Positions 1 to 6,720 of a stretch of DNA of 10,222 nt are shown one piece after another. This DNA is from Candidatus Wolframiiraptor sp. (lineage in GTDB: Archaea > Thermoproteota > Nitrososphaeria_A > Caldarchaeales > Wolframiiraptoraceae), in assembly GCA_003660635.1 (NCBI GenBank), contig QMUP01000016.1, positions 1 through 10,222 of the forward strand. Reading direction: 5' to 3'. A program made the translations under genes and the position numbers. A model generated the notes under the pieces. That model worked only from the letters and a program-made list of their open reading frames with translations. It did not search any database and had not been told where the DNA came from. How positions within the stretch are numbered: the first letter of the stretch is position 1; every line of letters begins with the position of its first letter.

Positions 1-404
1 CTCCTTATCCGCGTCCCCATCTCGAAGTCCCTACGGTAAAGTTCTAATTGCTTAACAGGATAACCTTCGTCCTCGAAGAGCCGTCTCACTAGTGGATTGT
101 TGGTGTAGACTACGTCGAATCTGGGGCAGAATGATTTCACCTTGGAAACCCAAATCGAATGTTCGCCTATGTCTGGAACAGGTATCAGAAGTATCTTAGA
201 GAGATTTATTCCTTCCTCGATTAACGCGAGCCTTAACATCTCTATTCGCTCCCCCGCTGTGAACGGGTTCTCAAAAGTATGACTATACTGGGCACTTCCA
301 ATAACTATTATGAGTTCGTCTGATTGGGACAACGCCGACTTTATCGCATGAATATGCCCGAGATGCGGTGGCTGGAACCTGCCTTCGTACATTCCCCTGC
401 TCAA
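1..404 (-). CDS. nadM: Nicotinamide-nucleotide adenylyltransferase, archaeal NadM type (3' end beyond window)
   Basis: This enzyme transfers AMP from ATP to nicotinamide mononucleotide, the NAD-forming step, in the cytoplasm. The visible 134 codons show the nucleotidyltransferase motif GRFQPPHLGH (residues 8-17, with the HxGH signature H14-H17), then IGSAQ and ENPFTAGER (about 35-53), NNPLV near 102-106 and GTRIR at the cut edge (130-134), which matches the ATP-binding (S/G)T-x-x-R motif. Archaeal members are about 170 residues, so roughly 35 residues lie outside the window. The chosen start is TTG at 404, giving MSRGMYEGRFQP as in relatives. The frame upstream has a stop, and the only other candidate is ATG at 392, four codons in. 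A GGAG lies about 10 bases before the TTG. The gene diverges from the aminotransferase. Family assignment is firm; the start is fairly secure. Confidence 0.93.
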   Translation of the reverse strand, partial: MSRGMYEGRFQPPHLGHIHAIKSALSQSDELIIVIGSAQYSHTFENPFTAGERIEMLRLALIEEGINLSKILLIPVPDIGEHSIWVSKVKSFCPRFDVVYTNNPLVRRLFEDEGYPVKQLELYRRDFEMGTRIR

Positions 405-429
405 TTTATCTCAACTCCATGGATTAACT

Positions 430-450
430 GAACCCCTCATTCAGGGGTTC
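430..450. repeat. Inverted repeat with 8-bp perfect arms, candidate operator at the nadM promoter
   Basis: The left arm GAACCCCT (430-437) and right arm AGGGGTTC (443-450) are exact reverse complements with a 5-base loop. It lies in the spacer between divergent nadM and the aminotransferase. A TATA-like TTTATT on the minus strand (467-462) would place the nadM transcript start near 440, in the centre of the repeat. That position suits a repressor site better than a terminator, and no T-run follows it in the nadM direction. The repeat is seen directly; the role is inferred. Confidence 0.45.
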
Positions 451-460
451 CCCACCTACT

Positions 461-470
461 CAATAAATTT
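461..470 (-). promoter_or_regulatory. Candidate TATA box for nadM
   Basis: The minus strand reads AAATTTATTG here. A start of transcription about 25 bases on would be near 440, leaving a leader of roughly 36 bases that carries GGAG (418-415) before the TTG codon. The spacer is AT-rich, so the match is weak evidence on its own. Confidence 0.3.
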
Positions 471-535
471 TTTGAAATCATGATAAGCTAAAGCAATTTG
501 CGTTAAAACCGGGAAATAGCCTAGTTTCAGTTATG

Positions 536-541
536 TTTAAA
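536..541 (+). promoter_or_regulatory. TATA box for the class V aminotransferase; leaderless start
   Basis: TTTAAA is centred about 27 bases before the ATG at 566, so transcription should begin at or next to the start codon. The bases between hold no SD sequence, which supports a leaderless transcript. The box position is seen; the transcript start is inferred. Confidence 0.5.
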
Positions 542-565
542 TCATGCCCACCCAAATAAACCAAC

Positions 566-1723
566 ATGGCTAACGACCACCCACTATTAATGCTCCCGGG
601 ACCTTCTCAGCCATCCGAAGAGGTGTTAAAGGCCGCAGCCTCCATATTACCTCATTATGGAAGGGAGTGGAAGAAAGTTCATGAGGAAACCGTGAAGCTA
701 GCTAAGATGGTTTTCAAGACAAGTGGCGAAGTGATACTTTTCCCAACTCCAGGATTTCTAGCCATTGAAACAGGTCTCATAAACCTCGTCACGCGTGAAG
801 AGAAGATATTGATGTGTGTTAATGGATATTTTGGGGAAACTGCCCTAAAGGCGGCAAGGACGCATAAGAGGAACATAGTTCTATTGGAGAAAGATTATGG
901 CGAGGCAATTACACCCGAGGATGTCGAAAAAGCATTAAAAGAGAACGAAGATGTAAGAGCGGCATTCGTAGTTTATAACGAAACCTCGACAGCTGTAATG
1001 AATCCGCTGAGAGAATTATGTAAGGTGTTCAAGGAACATGACCTCCTTGTAATGGTTGACGCGATCTCGATCTTCGGCGGAGCTGAAATCAACATGGATG
1101 AATGGGGAATAGATCTCTGCGTTGGCTATGCGAGTAAGGCGCTTGGAGGAATGCCGGGAATATGCCCCATGGGGATAAGCAAGAGATTATGGAAGATTTT
1201 AGATGAGAGAACCGCCGAACCAGATGCCTGGTATCTCGACTTTAGAACGTGGAAGAAGAGCATAGAGGAGATGTCGGCGTGGGGTCATCCACATCCATCT
1301 TCCATGCCGACCCATACCGTAATAGCGCTCCACAAGGCCTTGAAGAGAGTTATCGACGAAGGGCTTGAAAACGTCTATAAGCGTCATAGCGTCTTCTCTG
1401 CGGCTTTCAGAAACGCCGTCAAAGCCATGAACCTACAATTAGTTGCTCCCGAAGAATACGCCTCACCAACCATAACCGCGATAAGGCTCCCCGAGGGAAT
1501 TCCTAAGAAGCTTATTGACGGCATGCTGGATAACTTCAACATAATGATCTCAGGGGGCTTGGGAAAGCTCGCCGGCAAGATCGTTAGAGTAGGCCACATG
1601 GGCTTCACGGCGAGAAGAGATCACATAAGCAGAACCATAACAGCGCTGGGATACACTCTGAAAGAACTGGGATTTAACGTCAGCGTAGATGCCGCTCTAA
1701 AAGCGTTTTACGATAGCATTTAA
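566..1723 (+). CDS. Class V PLP-dependent aminotransferase (alanine-glyoxylate/serine-pyruvate type)
   Basis: A cytoplasmic fold-type I PLP enzyme expected to move an amino group between a small amino acid and a 2-oxo acid. Visible landmarks in 385 residues are the N-terminal LPGPSQPSEEV (10-20), NETST (138-142), D165 in MVDAIS that should contact the pyridine nitrogen, Lys191 in SKALGGMPG as the Schiff-base lysine, and R341 in the RVGHMG motif that normally binds the substrate carboxylate. Length is normal for the family. The loop before the first core helix reads FPTPGFLAIE (59-68) rather than the common GTGA-x-E form. ATG 566 is supported by a TATA box about 27 bases upstream. The gene stands alone between divergent nadM and the convergent AOR operon. 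Substrate is not decidable from sequence: alanine-glyoxylate, serine-pyruvate and broad-range aspartate-type relatives share these motifs. Confidence 0.9.
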   Translation: MANDHPLLMLPGPSQPSEEVLKAAASILPHYGREWKKVHEETVKLAKMVFKTSGEVILFPTPGFLAIETGLINLVTREEKILMCVNGYFGETALKAARTHKRNIVLLEKDYGEAITPEDVEKALKENEDVRAAFVVYNETSTAVMNPLRELCKVFKEHDLLVMVDAISIFGGAEINMDEWGIDLCVGYASKALGGMPGICPMGISKRLWKILDERTAEPDAWYLDFRTWKKSIEEMSAWGHPHPSSMPTHTVIALHKALKRVIDEGLENVYKRHSVFSAAFRNAVKAMNLQLVAPEEYASPTITAIRLPEGIPKKLIDGMLDNFNIMISGGLGKLAGKIVRVGHMGFTARRDHISRTITALGYTLKELGFNVSVDAALKAFYDSI

Positions 1724-1728
1724 CCTCC

Positions 1729-1757
1729 CTTTTAATTTCAACAATTTTTGGATTTTT
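1729..1757 (+). terminator. T-rich terminator region after the aminotransferase
   Basis: Three T-tracts follow the TAA at 1721-1723 within 35 bases (around 1730-1733, 1745-1749 and 1753-1757). T-tracts without a hairpin are the usual archaeal terminator. The spacer separates two convergent genes, where termination is expected. Confidence 0.45.
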
Positions 1758-1770
1758 GGAAAAGAAATTG
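1758..1770 (-). terminator. Candidate T-rich terminator for the ferredoxin-AOR operon
   Basis: The minus strand reads CAATTTCTTTTCC about 20-30 bases after the AOR stop codon. It is the only T-rich stretch in that direction inside the spacer. Position is suitable but the tract is short. Confidence 0.3.
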
Positions 1771-1788
1771 TGGGGAATGATTGATGCT

Positions 1789-3663
1789 CTAGGATAGGTT
1801 GAATTTCCGCTTTATCTTATCGACGGCTGAACTAAGTTCCTTGATCCCGAGCCTTTCTAATTCCTCTTTTCTCGGGACCCCGTTTTCATCCCATCCAATC
1901 AGCTTATAGTATTCCTTCTTCTCTTTTTCGACCTCCTCTTTCGTGACTTTAGCTCCCTTGAATGGACCGCTTGGGAGTGGTTCATAGAATCTGGGAGGCA
2001 GGTCATCGTCTTTCAAGGGATTCCACGTAGCATCCGGTCCACCTAGCAGTAACAAGATCCTTTGAATATTCAGTATCCTCTTCAGTATCTCGTTTGTCCA
2101 TTCATCGACGGTTACATCCCACCCGGTCACGCTGTTTAGGAAATCTATTAGCGCTTTATCTCCGAAGAAGTAGGAGTTAAATGCGCAGATTACGGCGCTA
2201 TCGTAGAACGTGAACCAGCTTTCGCTGAACTGTGGATGCGGGGATGGGATTGATGTATGGTCTCCTCCCTGGGTTGAGACCGCATAGCTTATTATCGACG
2301 GATAGTCTTTCCTGCTGCGGACTCCGTGCGCTCCTAGACCTATCCCCTTTGAGCAGACGGCGTATTTACGTAGGTCGGCTTTTTTCAGCTCTGAGAGTTT
2401 TCTCATCGCCCTGAATGTTCCTTCGGCTAAGATCCCGCCGACGCCCTCTCTATTAGCTATAATCTTCATCAATTTGGCGAAGGCATCGCAATCACCCCAC
2501 TTTAATTCAAATCCAAGATCCTCTTTCGTGAGAATTCCCCTTTGATAGAGTTCCGCCGCGAATCCTAGGATGTTTCCGAGATTTATCCCGTCGAATCCGA
2601 GTTCGTCGGCGAGGTAGGAGAGGTATACTGCGTCTTCTGGGTTGAATATTCCGAGGTTCGTTCCGAGATATGCCTGTAGCTCGTAGTCTGGGCAGTCGGT
2701 TATGGCGACCTCATCTCCCCGCATTAGGAGACTTATCTTTAGGCAGCTGGTCGGACACCCGTAATCTGACAAGAAACGTTTTACCCAAAGCCTTGACTCG
2801 AAGTTTGATTGCGAATATTCTTTTCGATCGTGCCATTCTTCCTGCCAGTTCTTCACAGGCTCAGAGCTCGTCTTTGCCCCCACGGCGTATCCACCGTAAC
2901 CGGTTCCCCAAACTCGTATGTAAGTCCAGTCGAGCAGTATCTTTCTCGCCTTTGAAAGCAGTTCACGATATTTCTTAAAGTCGGCGACCGCTGGAAGTGG
3001 ACCGGACCCCTTAACGACGACCGCCTTTAGATTCTTGGATCCCATGACCGCGCCATATCCACCATAGCCTGCTGCATGAGTCCATTTCGCGAGGACGGCG
3101 GCCATCCTGACCAGTCGCTCTCCAGCAGGCCCTATATAGAGGACGGCTGGCTCTTTAGGCAATCCCTTTAACCTATTTTCCTCCTTGATCTCTCCCCATG
3201 TTTCTCTTAGGATCTCTCTGAGAGTTTCTCTTCCGCCTTTTCCCCATATCCTCGATGCATCTCTAAGCTCTACTTTATCGTCATTTATGAATAGGTAAAC
3301 CGGTGAACTCGCTTTCCCCGTGAAGATTATGCCATCGTATCCGCATGACTTGAGTTCTAATCCAAGCTCGCTTCCAATAGTTGATCCGACGACCCCGTTG
3401 CTGAGCGGCGACTTTCCAGTTATGCAGATCCTACCGCCTGGATAATATCCGGTCATCGGCCCCGTGAGGAACAGGAGTAAGTTTTCTGGAGACAGTGGAT
3501 CGATGTTTTCCCATCTATCGCCAAGTCTCTTCCAAAGTATCCATGCACCGAGACCTCGTCCGCCGACGAATTTTCTTAAGGTCTCCTCTTTTAATTCGAT
3601 GGTCTTGATCTTTTCGGAGCTGAGGTCGATCTCCAAGATCTTTCCATTAAATCCATAGGGCAT
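1789..3663 (-). CDS. Aldehyde:ferredoxin oxidoreductase family tungsten enzyme
   Basis: This enzyme oxidises aldehydes to carboxylic acids in the cytoplasm, using a bis-pterin tungsten cofactor and one Fe-S cluster, with ferredoxin as acceptor. The 624 residues cover the full family length. The N-terminal domain shows FVGGRGLGAWIL (32-43), PGGR-x-C-x-TGKSP (75-86), GSTIGSELG (93-101) and GYDGIIFTGK (108-117). The middle has YGGYGAVMGSKNLKA (200-214), YELQAYLGTNLGI (327-339) and ELGFDGINLGNILGF (354-368). H469 in GGDHTS sits where relatives have the active-site His. Cluster ligands would be C303, C307 and C493, but the first expected cysteine is Asp (D300 in DYGCPTSC). The ATG is preceded by a full SD and lies one base after the ferredoxin stop, so the two are cotranscribed and probably translationally coupled. 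Which aldehyde is used cannot be read from sequence. Confidence 0.94.
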   Translation of the reverse strand: MPYGFNGKILEIDLSSEKIKTIELKEETLRKFVGGRGLGAWILWKRLGDRWENIDPLSPENLLLFLTGPMTGYYPGGRICITGKSPLSNGVVGSTIGSELGLELKSCGYDGIIFTGKASSPVYLFINDDKVELRDASRIWGKGGRETLREILRETWGEIKEENRLKGLPKEPAVLYIGPAGERLVRMAAVLAKWTHAAGYGGYGAVMGSKNLKAVVVKGSGPLPAVADFKKYRELLSKARKILLDWTYIRVWGTGYGGYAVGAKTSSEPVKNWQEEWHDRKEYSQSNFESRLWVKRFLSDYGCPTSCLKISLLMRGDEVAITDCPDYELQAYLGTNLGIFNPEDAVYLSYLADELGFDGINLGNILGFAAELYQRGILTKEDLGFELKWGDCDAFAKLMKIIANREGVGGILAEGTFRAMRKLSELKKADLRKYAVCSKGIGLGAHGVRSRKDYPSIISYAVSTQGGDHTSIPSPHPQFSESWFTFYDSAVICAFNSYFFGDKALIDFLNSVTGWDVTVDEWTNEILKRILNIQRILLLLGGPDATWNPLKDDDLPPRFYEPLPSGPFKGAKVTKEEVEKEKKEYYKLIGWDENGVPRKEELERLGIKELSSAVDKIKRKFNLS

Positions 3664-3664
3664 C

Positions 3665-4192
3665 TTAGATCACCTCCTCCGGTTTTAGCCTGTAAATTTT
3701 CTTTACCATATCTTTGGTGACCTCCTCTGGGTGCCTTCTATACACGCTGTATTCATAGTTGACGTCGTCTCTGGCAACAACCTTCAACGCGTTATAGCCG
3801 AATTCGCTGCAGACCTTGACGCAAACGGGATCGCCATCACATAAATCGCAGATCAAGACGCCCTTCTTTCCGGGAAGTATCCGGGGAATTTTCGCCGGAC
3901 ATGCCTCTATGCAGAGACCGCATTCTATGCAGTCCTCTACTTTGACCTTAATCGCTCCCGTCTTCTCGTCGACGTAAAGCGCGTTCTTCGGGCACGCCTT
4001 CACGCACGGCGTATCGGAGCACTGAGCACATAGATGGGGTATGTTTATGCCGGGAACGAGCTCGAAGATCCTGATTCTAGAGGCTTCCGGCCAGATCCGC
4101 CCCTCATGTTTCAGCGAACACTCTATCTCGCAGAGCCGGCACCCGCTACACCGGTCATAATCCCGCAGAATCCAGATCGCCATAGCGGGCAT
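3665..4192 (-). CDS. Polyferredoxin with four [4Fe-4S] motifs, AOR electron-transfer partner
   Basis: An iron-sulfur protein expected to take electrons from the AOR and pass them on. All 16 ligand cysteines are visible in four groups: C15/C18/C21/C25, C55/C58/C63/C67, C88/C91/C94/C98 and C115/C118/C124/C128. The second and fourth groups have the longer CxxCx4-5C spacing seen in DMSO-reductase-type subunits (HycB/DmsB-like). No twin-arginine signal or membrane segment is present, so it should stay in the cytoplasm. Gene pairs of a 16-Fe ferredoxin and an AOR are known from other prokaryotes, which supports the partner role. The start is uncertain: ATG 4192 follows GAGGAG by only 3 bases, while ATG 4183, three codons in, lies about 29 bases after a TATA-like box and would suit a leaderless transcript. 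The terminal electron acceptor is unknown. Confidence 0.9.
   Translation of the reverse strand: MPAMAIWILRDYDRCSGCRLCEIECSLKHEGRIWPEASRIRIFELVPGINIPHLCAQCSDTPCVKACPKNALYVDEKTGAIKVKVEDCIECGLCIEACPAKIPRILPGKKGVLICDLCDGDPVCVKVCSEFGYNALKVVARDDVNYEYSVYRRHPEEVTKDMVKKIYRLKPEEVI
3668..3677 (-). promoter_or_regulatory. Strong Shine-Dalgarno site for the AOR gene
   Basis: The minus strand reads GGAGGTGATC, a full ten-base complement to the usual 3' end of 16S rRNA. It lies inside the last codons of the ferredoxin gene, with the GGAGGT core 8 bases from the AOR ATG. It fixes the AOR start at 3663 and supports coupled translation. Confidence 0.85.
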
Positions 4193-4208
4193 AAACTCCT
4201 CTAAAAAG

Positions 4209-4215
4209 CTATAAA
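4209..4215 (-). promoter_or_regulatory. Candidate TATA box for the ferredoxin-AOR operon
   Basis: The minus strand reads TTTATAG here. Transcription about 25 bases downstream would start near 4187, just before the second in-frame ATG of the ferredoxin (4183). If this box is used, the ATG at 4192 would fall outside the transcript. Confidence 0.45.
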
Positions 4216-4265
4216 GTTTTCTCCACGATCACGAAAACGCTGAGAAAGTTAATGTTCAAGTTCAA

Positions 4266-4292
4266 TTTATTATCCGATTCGGATGTTTAAAA
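4266..4292 (+). promoter_or_regulatory. Promoter region of the M20 gene with a palindrome between two TATA-like boxes
   Basis: Two TATA-like stretches precede the TTG at 4321: TTTATTAT (4266-4273), which would give a leader of about 25 bases carrying a G-rich SD (GGGGGG, 4305-4310), and TTTAAAA (4286-4292), which would give an almost leaderless transcript. Between them lies the perfect inverted repeat ATCCGA-T-TCGGAT (4272-4284). The palindrome overlaps the first box and adjoins the second, so a protein bound there could affect either. Sequence seen; function inferred. Confidence 0.45.
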
Positions 4293-4320
4293 GATTTGGA
4301 TAAAGGGGGGATTCAAGAAT

Positions 4321-5466
4321 TTGAGCGAATATGAAGAGTATATCACAAAAATCACTTCCGATCTCGTGAAAATAAATTCAGAAAACCCTCCAGGACGTGA
4401 GAAAGAGGCCGCCGAATATGTAGTTGAGAGACTAAAGGAGCTTGGAGTACATGCATGGATCGACGAGTTCGCGGAGAAGAGAGCGAATGCCATGGGGGTT
4501 ATTGAACGCGGTGAGGGCGCCGGATTACTCTTCGTATCCCATTTAGACACGGTTCCCGCAGGGAATAAAGAACTCTGGAGCGTTCCACCATTTTCCGGAT
4601 TGATAAAAGATGGAAAGATCTTCGGTAGAGGAGCCGCGGATGATAAAGGTTGTGTGGCCGCTATGTTAGGCGCCCTTAAGATGCTGGCCGATGAAGACTG
4701 GCCCATTAGGGGGAGATTGATCTTTGCTGCTGTGGGCGACGAGGAGGTAGGAAGCGGCGGGATTAAGAGATTGATATCCCAAGGCGTGAGGGCGGACTAC
4801 GCGGTAGTAGGGGAGCCCACCAAGCTCAATATCTACTCCGCTCACAACGGAGGAATAAACTTCTCAGTCAAATTCTTGGGTAAATCAGCGCACGCGAGTC
4901 AACCCTTTCAAGGGATAAACGCGATTTATGCCGCCTCGGATTTCGCGTTGAAAATCGAAAAGTTGGCAATAAGACTGAGGAAAAAGAGAACATTTACGGG
5001 ATCTCCCTCGATCTCCCTCACGATAATCAAGGGAGGTGTGAAATCAAATATTATCCCGGATTCCTGTGAGAGTATACTTGATAGGAGGATAACCCCGGAA
5101 GAGGATCCAGACAAAGTAATAGAAACTGTAAGGAAGATCGCTGAAAAAGTTGCGAAGACTAGGAGAGTGAAGATAGAATTTAAGGTTATGAGGGTAATTC
5201 CGCCGGCCGAAACCGATCGCAAGTCAGAAATCGTTCAAGCCGCCCTAAAGGCTGCGTCCAAGGTCTTGGGAAAAAAGATTCGACTCAAGGGATTGAGGGC
5301 CACCTGTGATATGACGTTCTTGGTCAACGAAGCGCACATACCGACCATAATCTTCGGGCCAGGAGACCTCAAACAATGTCATGCTGTTGACGAGTGGGTC
5401 AGCATAGAAGAACTTAGAAAGGGAGCAGAAATTTACAAAGAAATAGCCGTGGAGATTTTGAAGTAA
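4321..5466 (+). CDS. M20 family metallopeptidase/deacylase (ArgE/DapE/carboxypeptidase type)
   Basis: A two-zinc hydrolase that cleaves an amide bond in small peptides or N-acyl amino acids, expected in the cytoplasm as no signal peptide is seen. The 381 residues carry all catalytic landmarks: SHLDTVP with H74 and D76, GRGAADDKG with bridging D107, GDEEVGSGG with general base E141 and metal ligand E142, VGEPT with ligand E165, and CHAVDEW with ligand H354. SAHAS (H191) marks the lid domain of dimeric members (about 175-290). The start is TTG at 4321: a stop lies in frame upstream at 4288-4290 and no ATG intervenes. The ATG at 4331 is out of frame. Biosynthetic roles (acetylornithine or succinyl-diaminopimelate) and peptide degradation share these motifs. 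No arginine or lysine pathway gene is adjacent, so a peptidase or general aminoacylase role is slightly favoured. Confidence 0.9.
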   Translation: MSEYEEYITKITSDLVKINSENPPGREKEAAEYVVERLKELGVHAWIDEFAEKRANAMGVIERGEGAGLLFVSHLDTVPAGNKELWSVPPFSGLIKDGKIFGRGAADDKGCVAAMLGALKMLADEDWPIRGRLIFAAVGDEEVGSGGIKRLISQGVRADYAVVGEPTKLNIYSAHNGGINFSVKFLGKSAHASQPFQGINAIYAASDFALKIEKLAIRLRKKRTFTGSPSISLTIIKGGVKSNIIPDSCESILDRRITPEEDPDKVIETVRKIAEKVAKTRRVKIEFKVMRVIPPAETDRKSEIVQAALKAASKVLGKKIRLKGLRATCDMTFLVNEAHIPTIIFGPGDLKQCHAVDEWVSIEELRKGAEIYKEIAVEILK

Positions 5467-5475
5467 AAGAAACCT

Positions 5476-6597
5476 TCAGAAGACTATTCTGTCGAGCAAA
5501 AGCCGTTCCTCGAAACGAAGCGCGACACAGCGCAATTTCATATCACATTCAAGCATACTTCCCACGAGATAATAGAGTACGATTATCTTCCCGTCATCAG
5601 TTCTGACGACCGTTGGGTAACCACAATCTTGATTCCTACCTTCAAATGCCAAAACGATTTGAGCATTTGCCCACGACTTCCCGCGATCTCTGCTGATCAT
5701 TCCCCGAACCCCGAAGGGCACTTTTCTATATCCATAAACTAGGAATATAGAGCCGTCGCTCAGCTGGATTAAGTCAGCAGGGTGTTCTAGCTTCCCAGTA
5801 ACTTGCTTGGGCTCGCTCCAAGTATAGCCGCCATCTTCTGAAATGCTGATAAAGATCGCCTCAACCGGAGGATCTGCCCTAAGTGCCGCTATGATTACAT
5901 CGCCATCGACTACGAGAAGCGCGGTCTCGTTAAATCCCTCAGCTATCAACGACGGCTCACCCCAAGTCTTCCCTCCATCCCTTGATCTTATGACATAGGA
6001 TGAATGTTGATCGGATGTCGGCAGATTACCCTTCACACCATAGACATTCATGAGAAGCGTCTTATCCGATAGCTCCACAATCTTTCCGTAAGGGGCTATT
6101 GACAAACCGGGAATTTCAAGAGGTTTAAAATCGCTCCAAGAAGATCCACCGTCGGTGGAAATCACGTAGTATGACTTAGTGTCTGAAAGCTCTGGAACCC
6201 ACACATCGACTAAATAATTTCGGAATTTATAATCGGGTGTTCCCACGTGTCCTGTATATCCCTTTCGAAAACCACTCATCACGCTAAACGCCATTATAAG
6301 ATCCCCATTAGAAGATTGACCAAGCGCCGGAGGACCGCGATCATCTTCAGGCGTATCAATTACCGTTTTCGGCTTACTCCAAGTCTCTCCCCCGTCCCAA
6401 GATTTCACCATGACCAATCTTCCATCAGCCGAGATATGACCGCTCCCGCCGCGGAGAACTGCGATGATCGATCCATCATTCAATCGAGTGGCGACAGGAA
6501 AGTATCCGACGAATCCGTCATCTACAACAACCTTTCTATCAACGGGGAATGATCTCCCAATTAACGCTTCCATATACATCAACACGAATCTTGTCAA
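5476..6597 (-). CDS. Sialidase-fold (BNR/Asp-box) protein, cytoplasmic, enzymatic role unproven
   Basis: A six-bladed beta-propeller of the sialidase superfamily is predicted from five Asp boxes of the form S-x-D-x-G-x-x-W at 66-73, 147-154, 205-212, 253-260 and 302-309. Length (373) fits one propeller domain with nothing added. No signal peptide or membrane anchor is visible, so it would act inside the cell unless exported otherwise. The RIP arginine of true sialidases appears absent: the aligned stretch reads GYFPVATR (31-38). It may therefore be a different glycosidase or a binding protein. The longest start is TTG at 6597, but M7 (ATG 6579) lies about 28 bases after a TTAATTA box and may be the real start; M9 (6573) is a further option. 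It converges with the M20 gene with 9 bases between stops and diverges from the transporter genes. Confidence 0.8.
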   Translation of the reverse strand: MTRFVLMYMEALIGRSFPVDRKVVVDDGFVGYFPVATRLNDGSIIAVLRGGSGHISADGRLVMVKSWDGGETWSKPKTVIDTPEDDRGPPALGQSSNGDLIMAFSVMSGFRKGYTGHVGTPDYKFRNYLVDVWVPELSDTKSYYVISTDGGSSWSDFKPLEIPGLSIAPYGKIVELSDKTLLMNVYGVKGNLPTSDQHSSYVIRSRDGGKTWGEPSLIAEGFNETALLVVDGDVIIAALRADPPVEAIFISISEDGGYTWSEPKQVTGKLEHPADLIQLSDGSIFLVYGYRKVPFGVRGMISRDRGKSWANAQIVLAFEGRNQDCGYPTVVRTDDGKIIVLYYLVGSMLECDMKLRCVALRFEERLLLDRIVF

Positions 6598-6603
6598 TCC
6601 GCC

Positions 6604-6610
6604 TAATTAA
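6604..6610 (-). promoter_or_regulatory. Candidate TATA box for the sialidase-fold gene
   Basis: The minus strand reads TTAATTA, centred 28 bases before ATG 6579, which would make that codon the start of a leaderless transcript. A second candidate, TTTTTATAT on the minus strand at 6669-6661, would give a longer leader. The two cannot be separated by eye. Confidence 0.3.
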
Positions 6611-6686
6611 GTAACTTTCCCCTTATTAGAACTCTCAAAGCTTTCCAAAACGCGTCTCCAATATAAAAACATGGAGGGAAGCAACC

Positions 6687-6694
6687 TTTATAAA
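6687..6694 (+). promoter_or_regulatory. TATA box for the ABC binding-protein gene
   Basis: TTTATAAA is a near-ideal archaeal box centred 30 bases before the ATG at 6721, so the transcript should begin within a few bases of the start codon. No SD is present between. It is the best TATA match in the window, in keeping with the high expression usual for binding proteins. Confidence 0.6.
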
Positions 6695-6720
6695 GAGATA
6701 AATTAGATGATATTAACGCT

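Noticed and set aside
418..460. Possible tRNA or small RNA from the hairpin near 430-450
   Set aside because: The hairpin resembles a T-arm only in its G/C stem. No acceptor stem, anticodon arm or TTCRA loop can be assembled around it.
2670..2978. Plus-strand open frame of about 100 codons inside the AOR gene
   Set aside because: It lies wholly opposite a conserved coding region, its translation is Arg/Ser/Leu-rich with no motif, and no promoter or SD stands before it.
6247..6552. Plus-strand open frame inside the sialidase-fold gene
   Set aside because: It is a shadow frame opposite conserved Asp-box sequence. Its translation is Arg/Ser-rich without recognisable features.
6637..6675. Short palindromes AAAGCTTT and ACGCGT and a CTCCA/TGGAG pair in the 6598-6720 spacer
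   Set aside because: Arms are only 3-5 bp or are restriction-site-like 6-8 bp palindromes, expected by chance in a spacer of this size.
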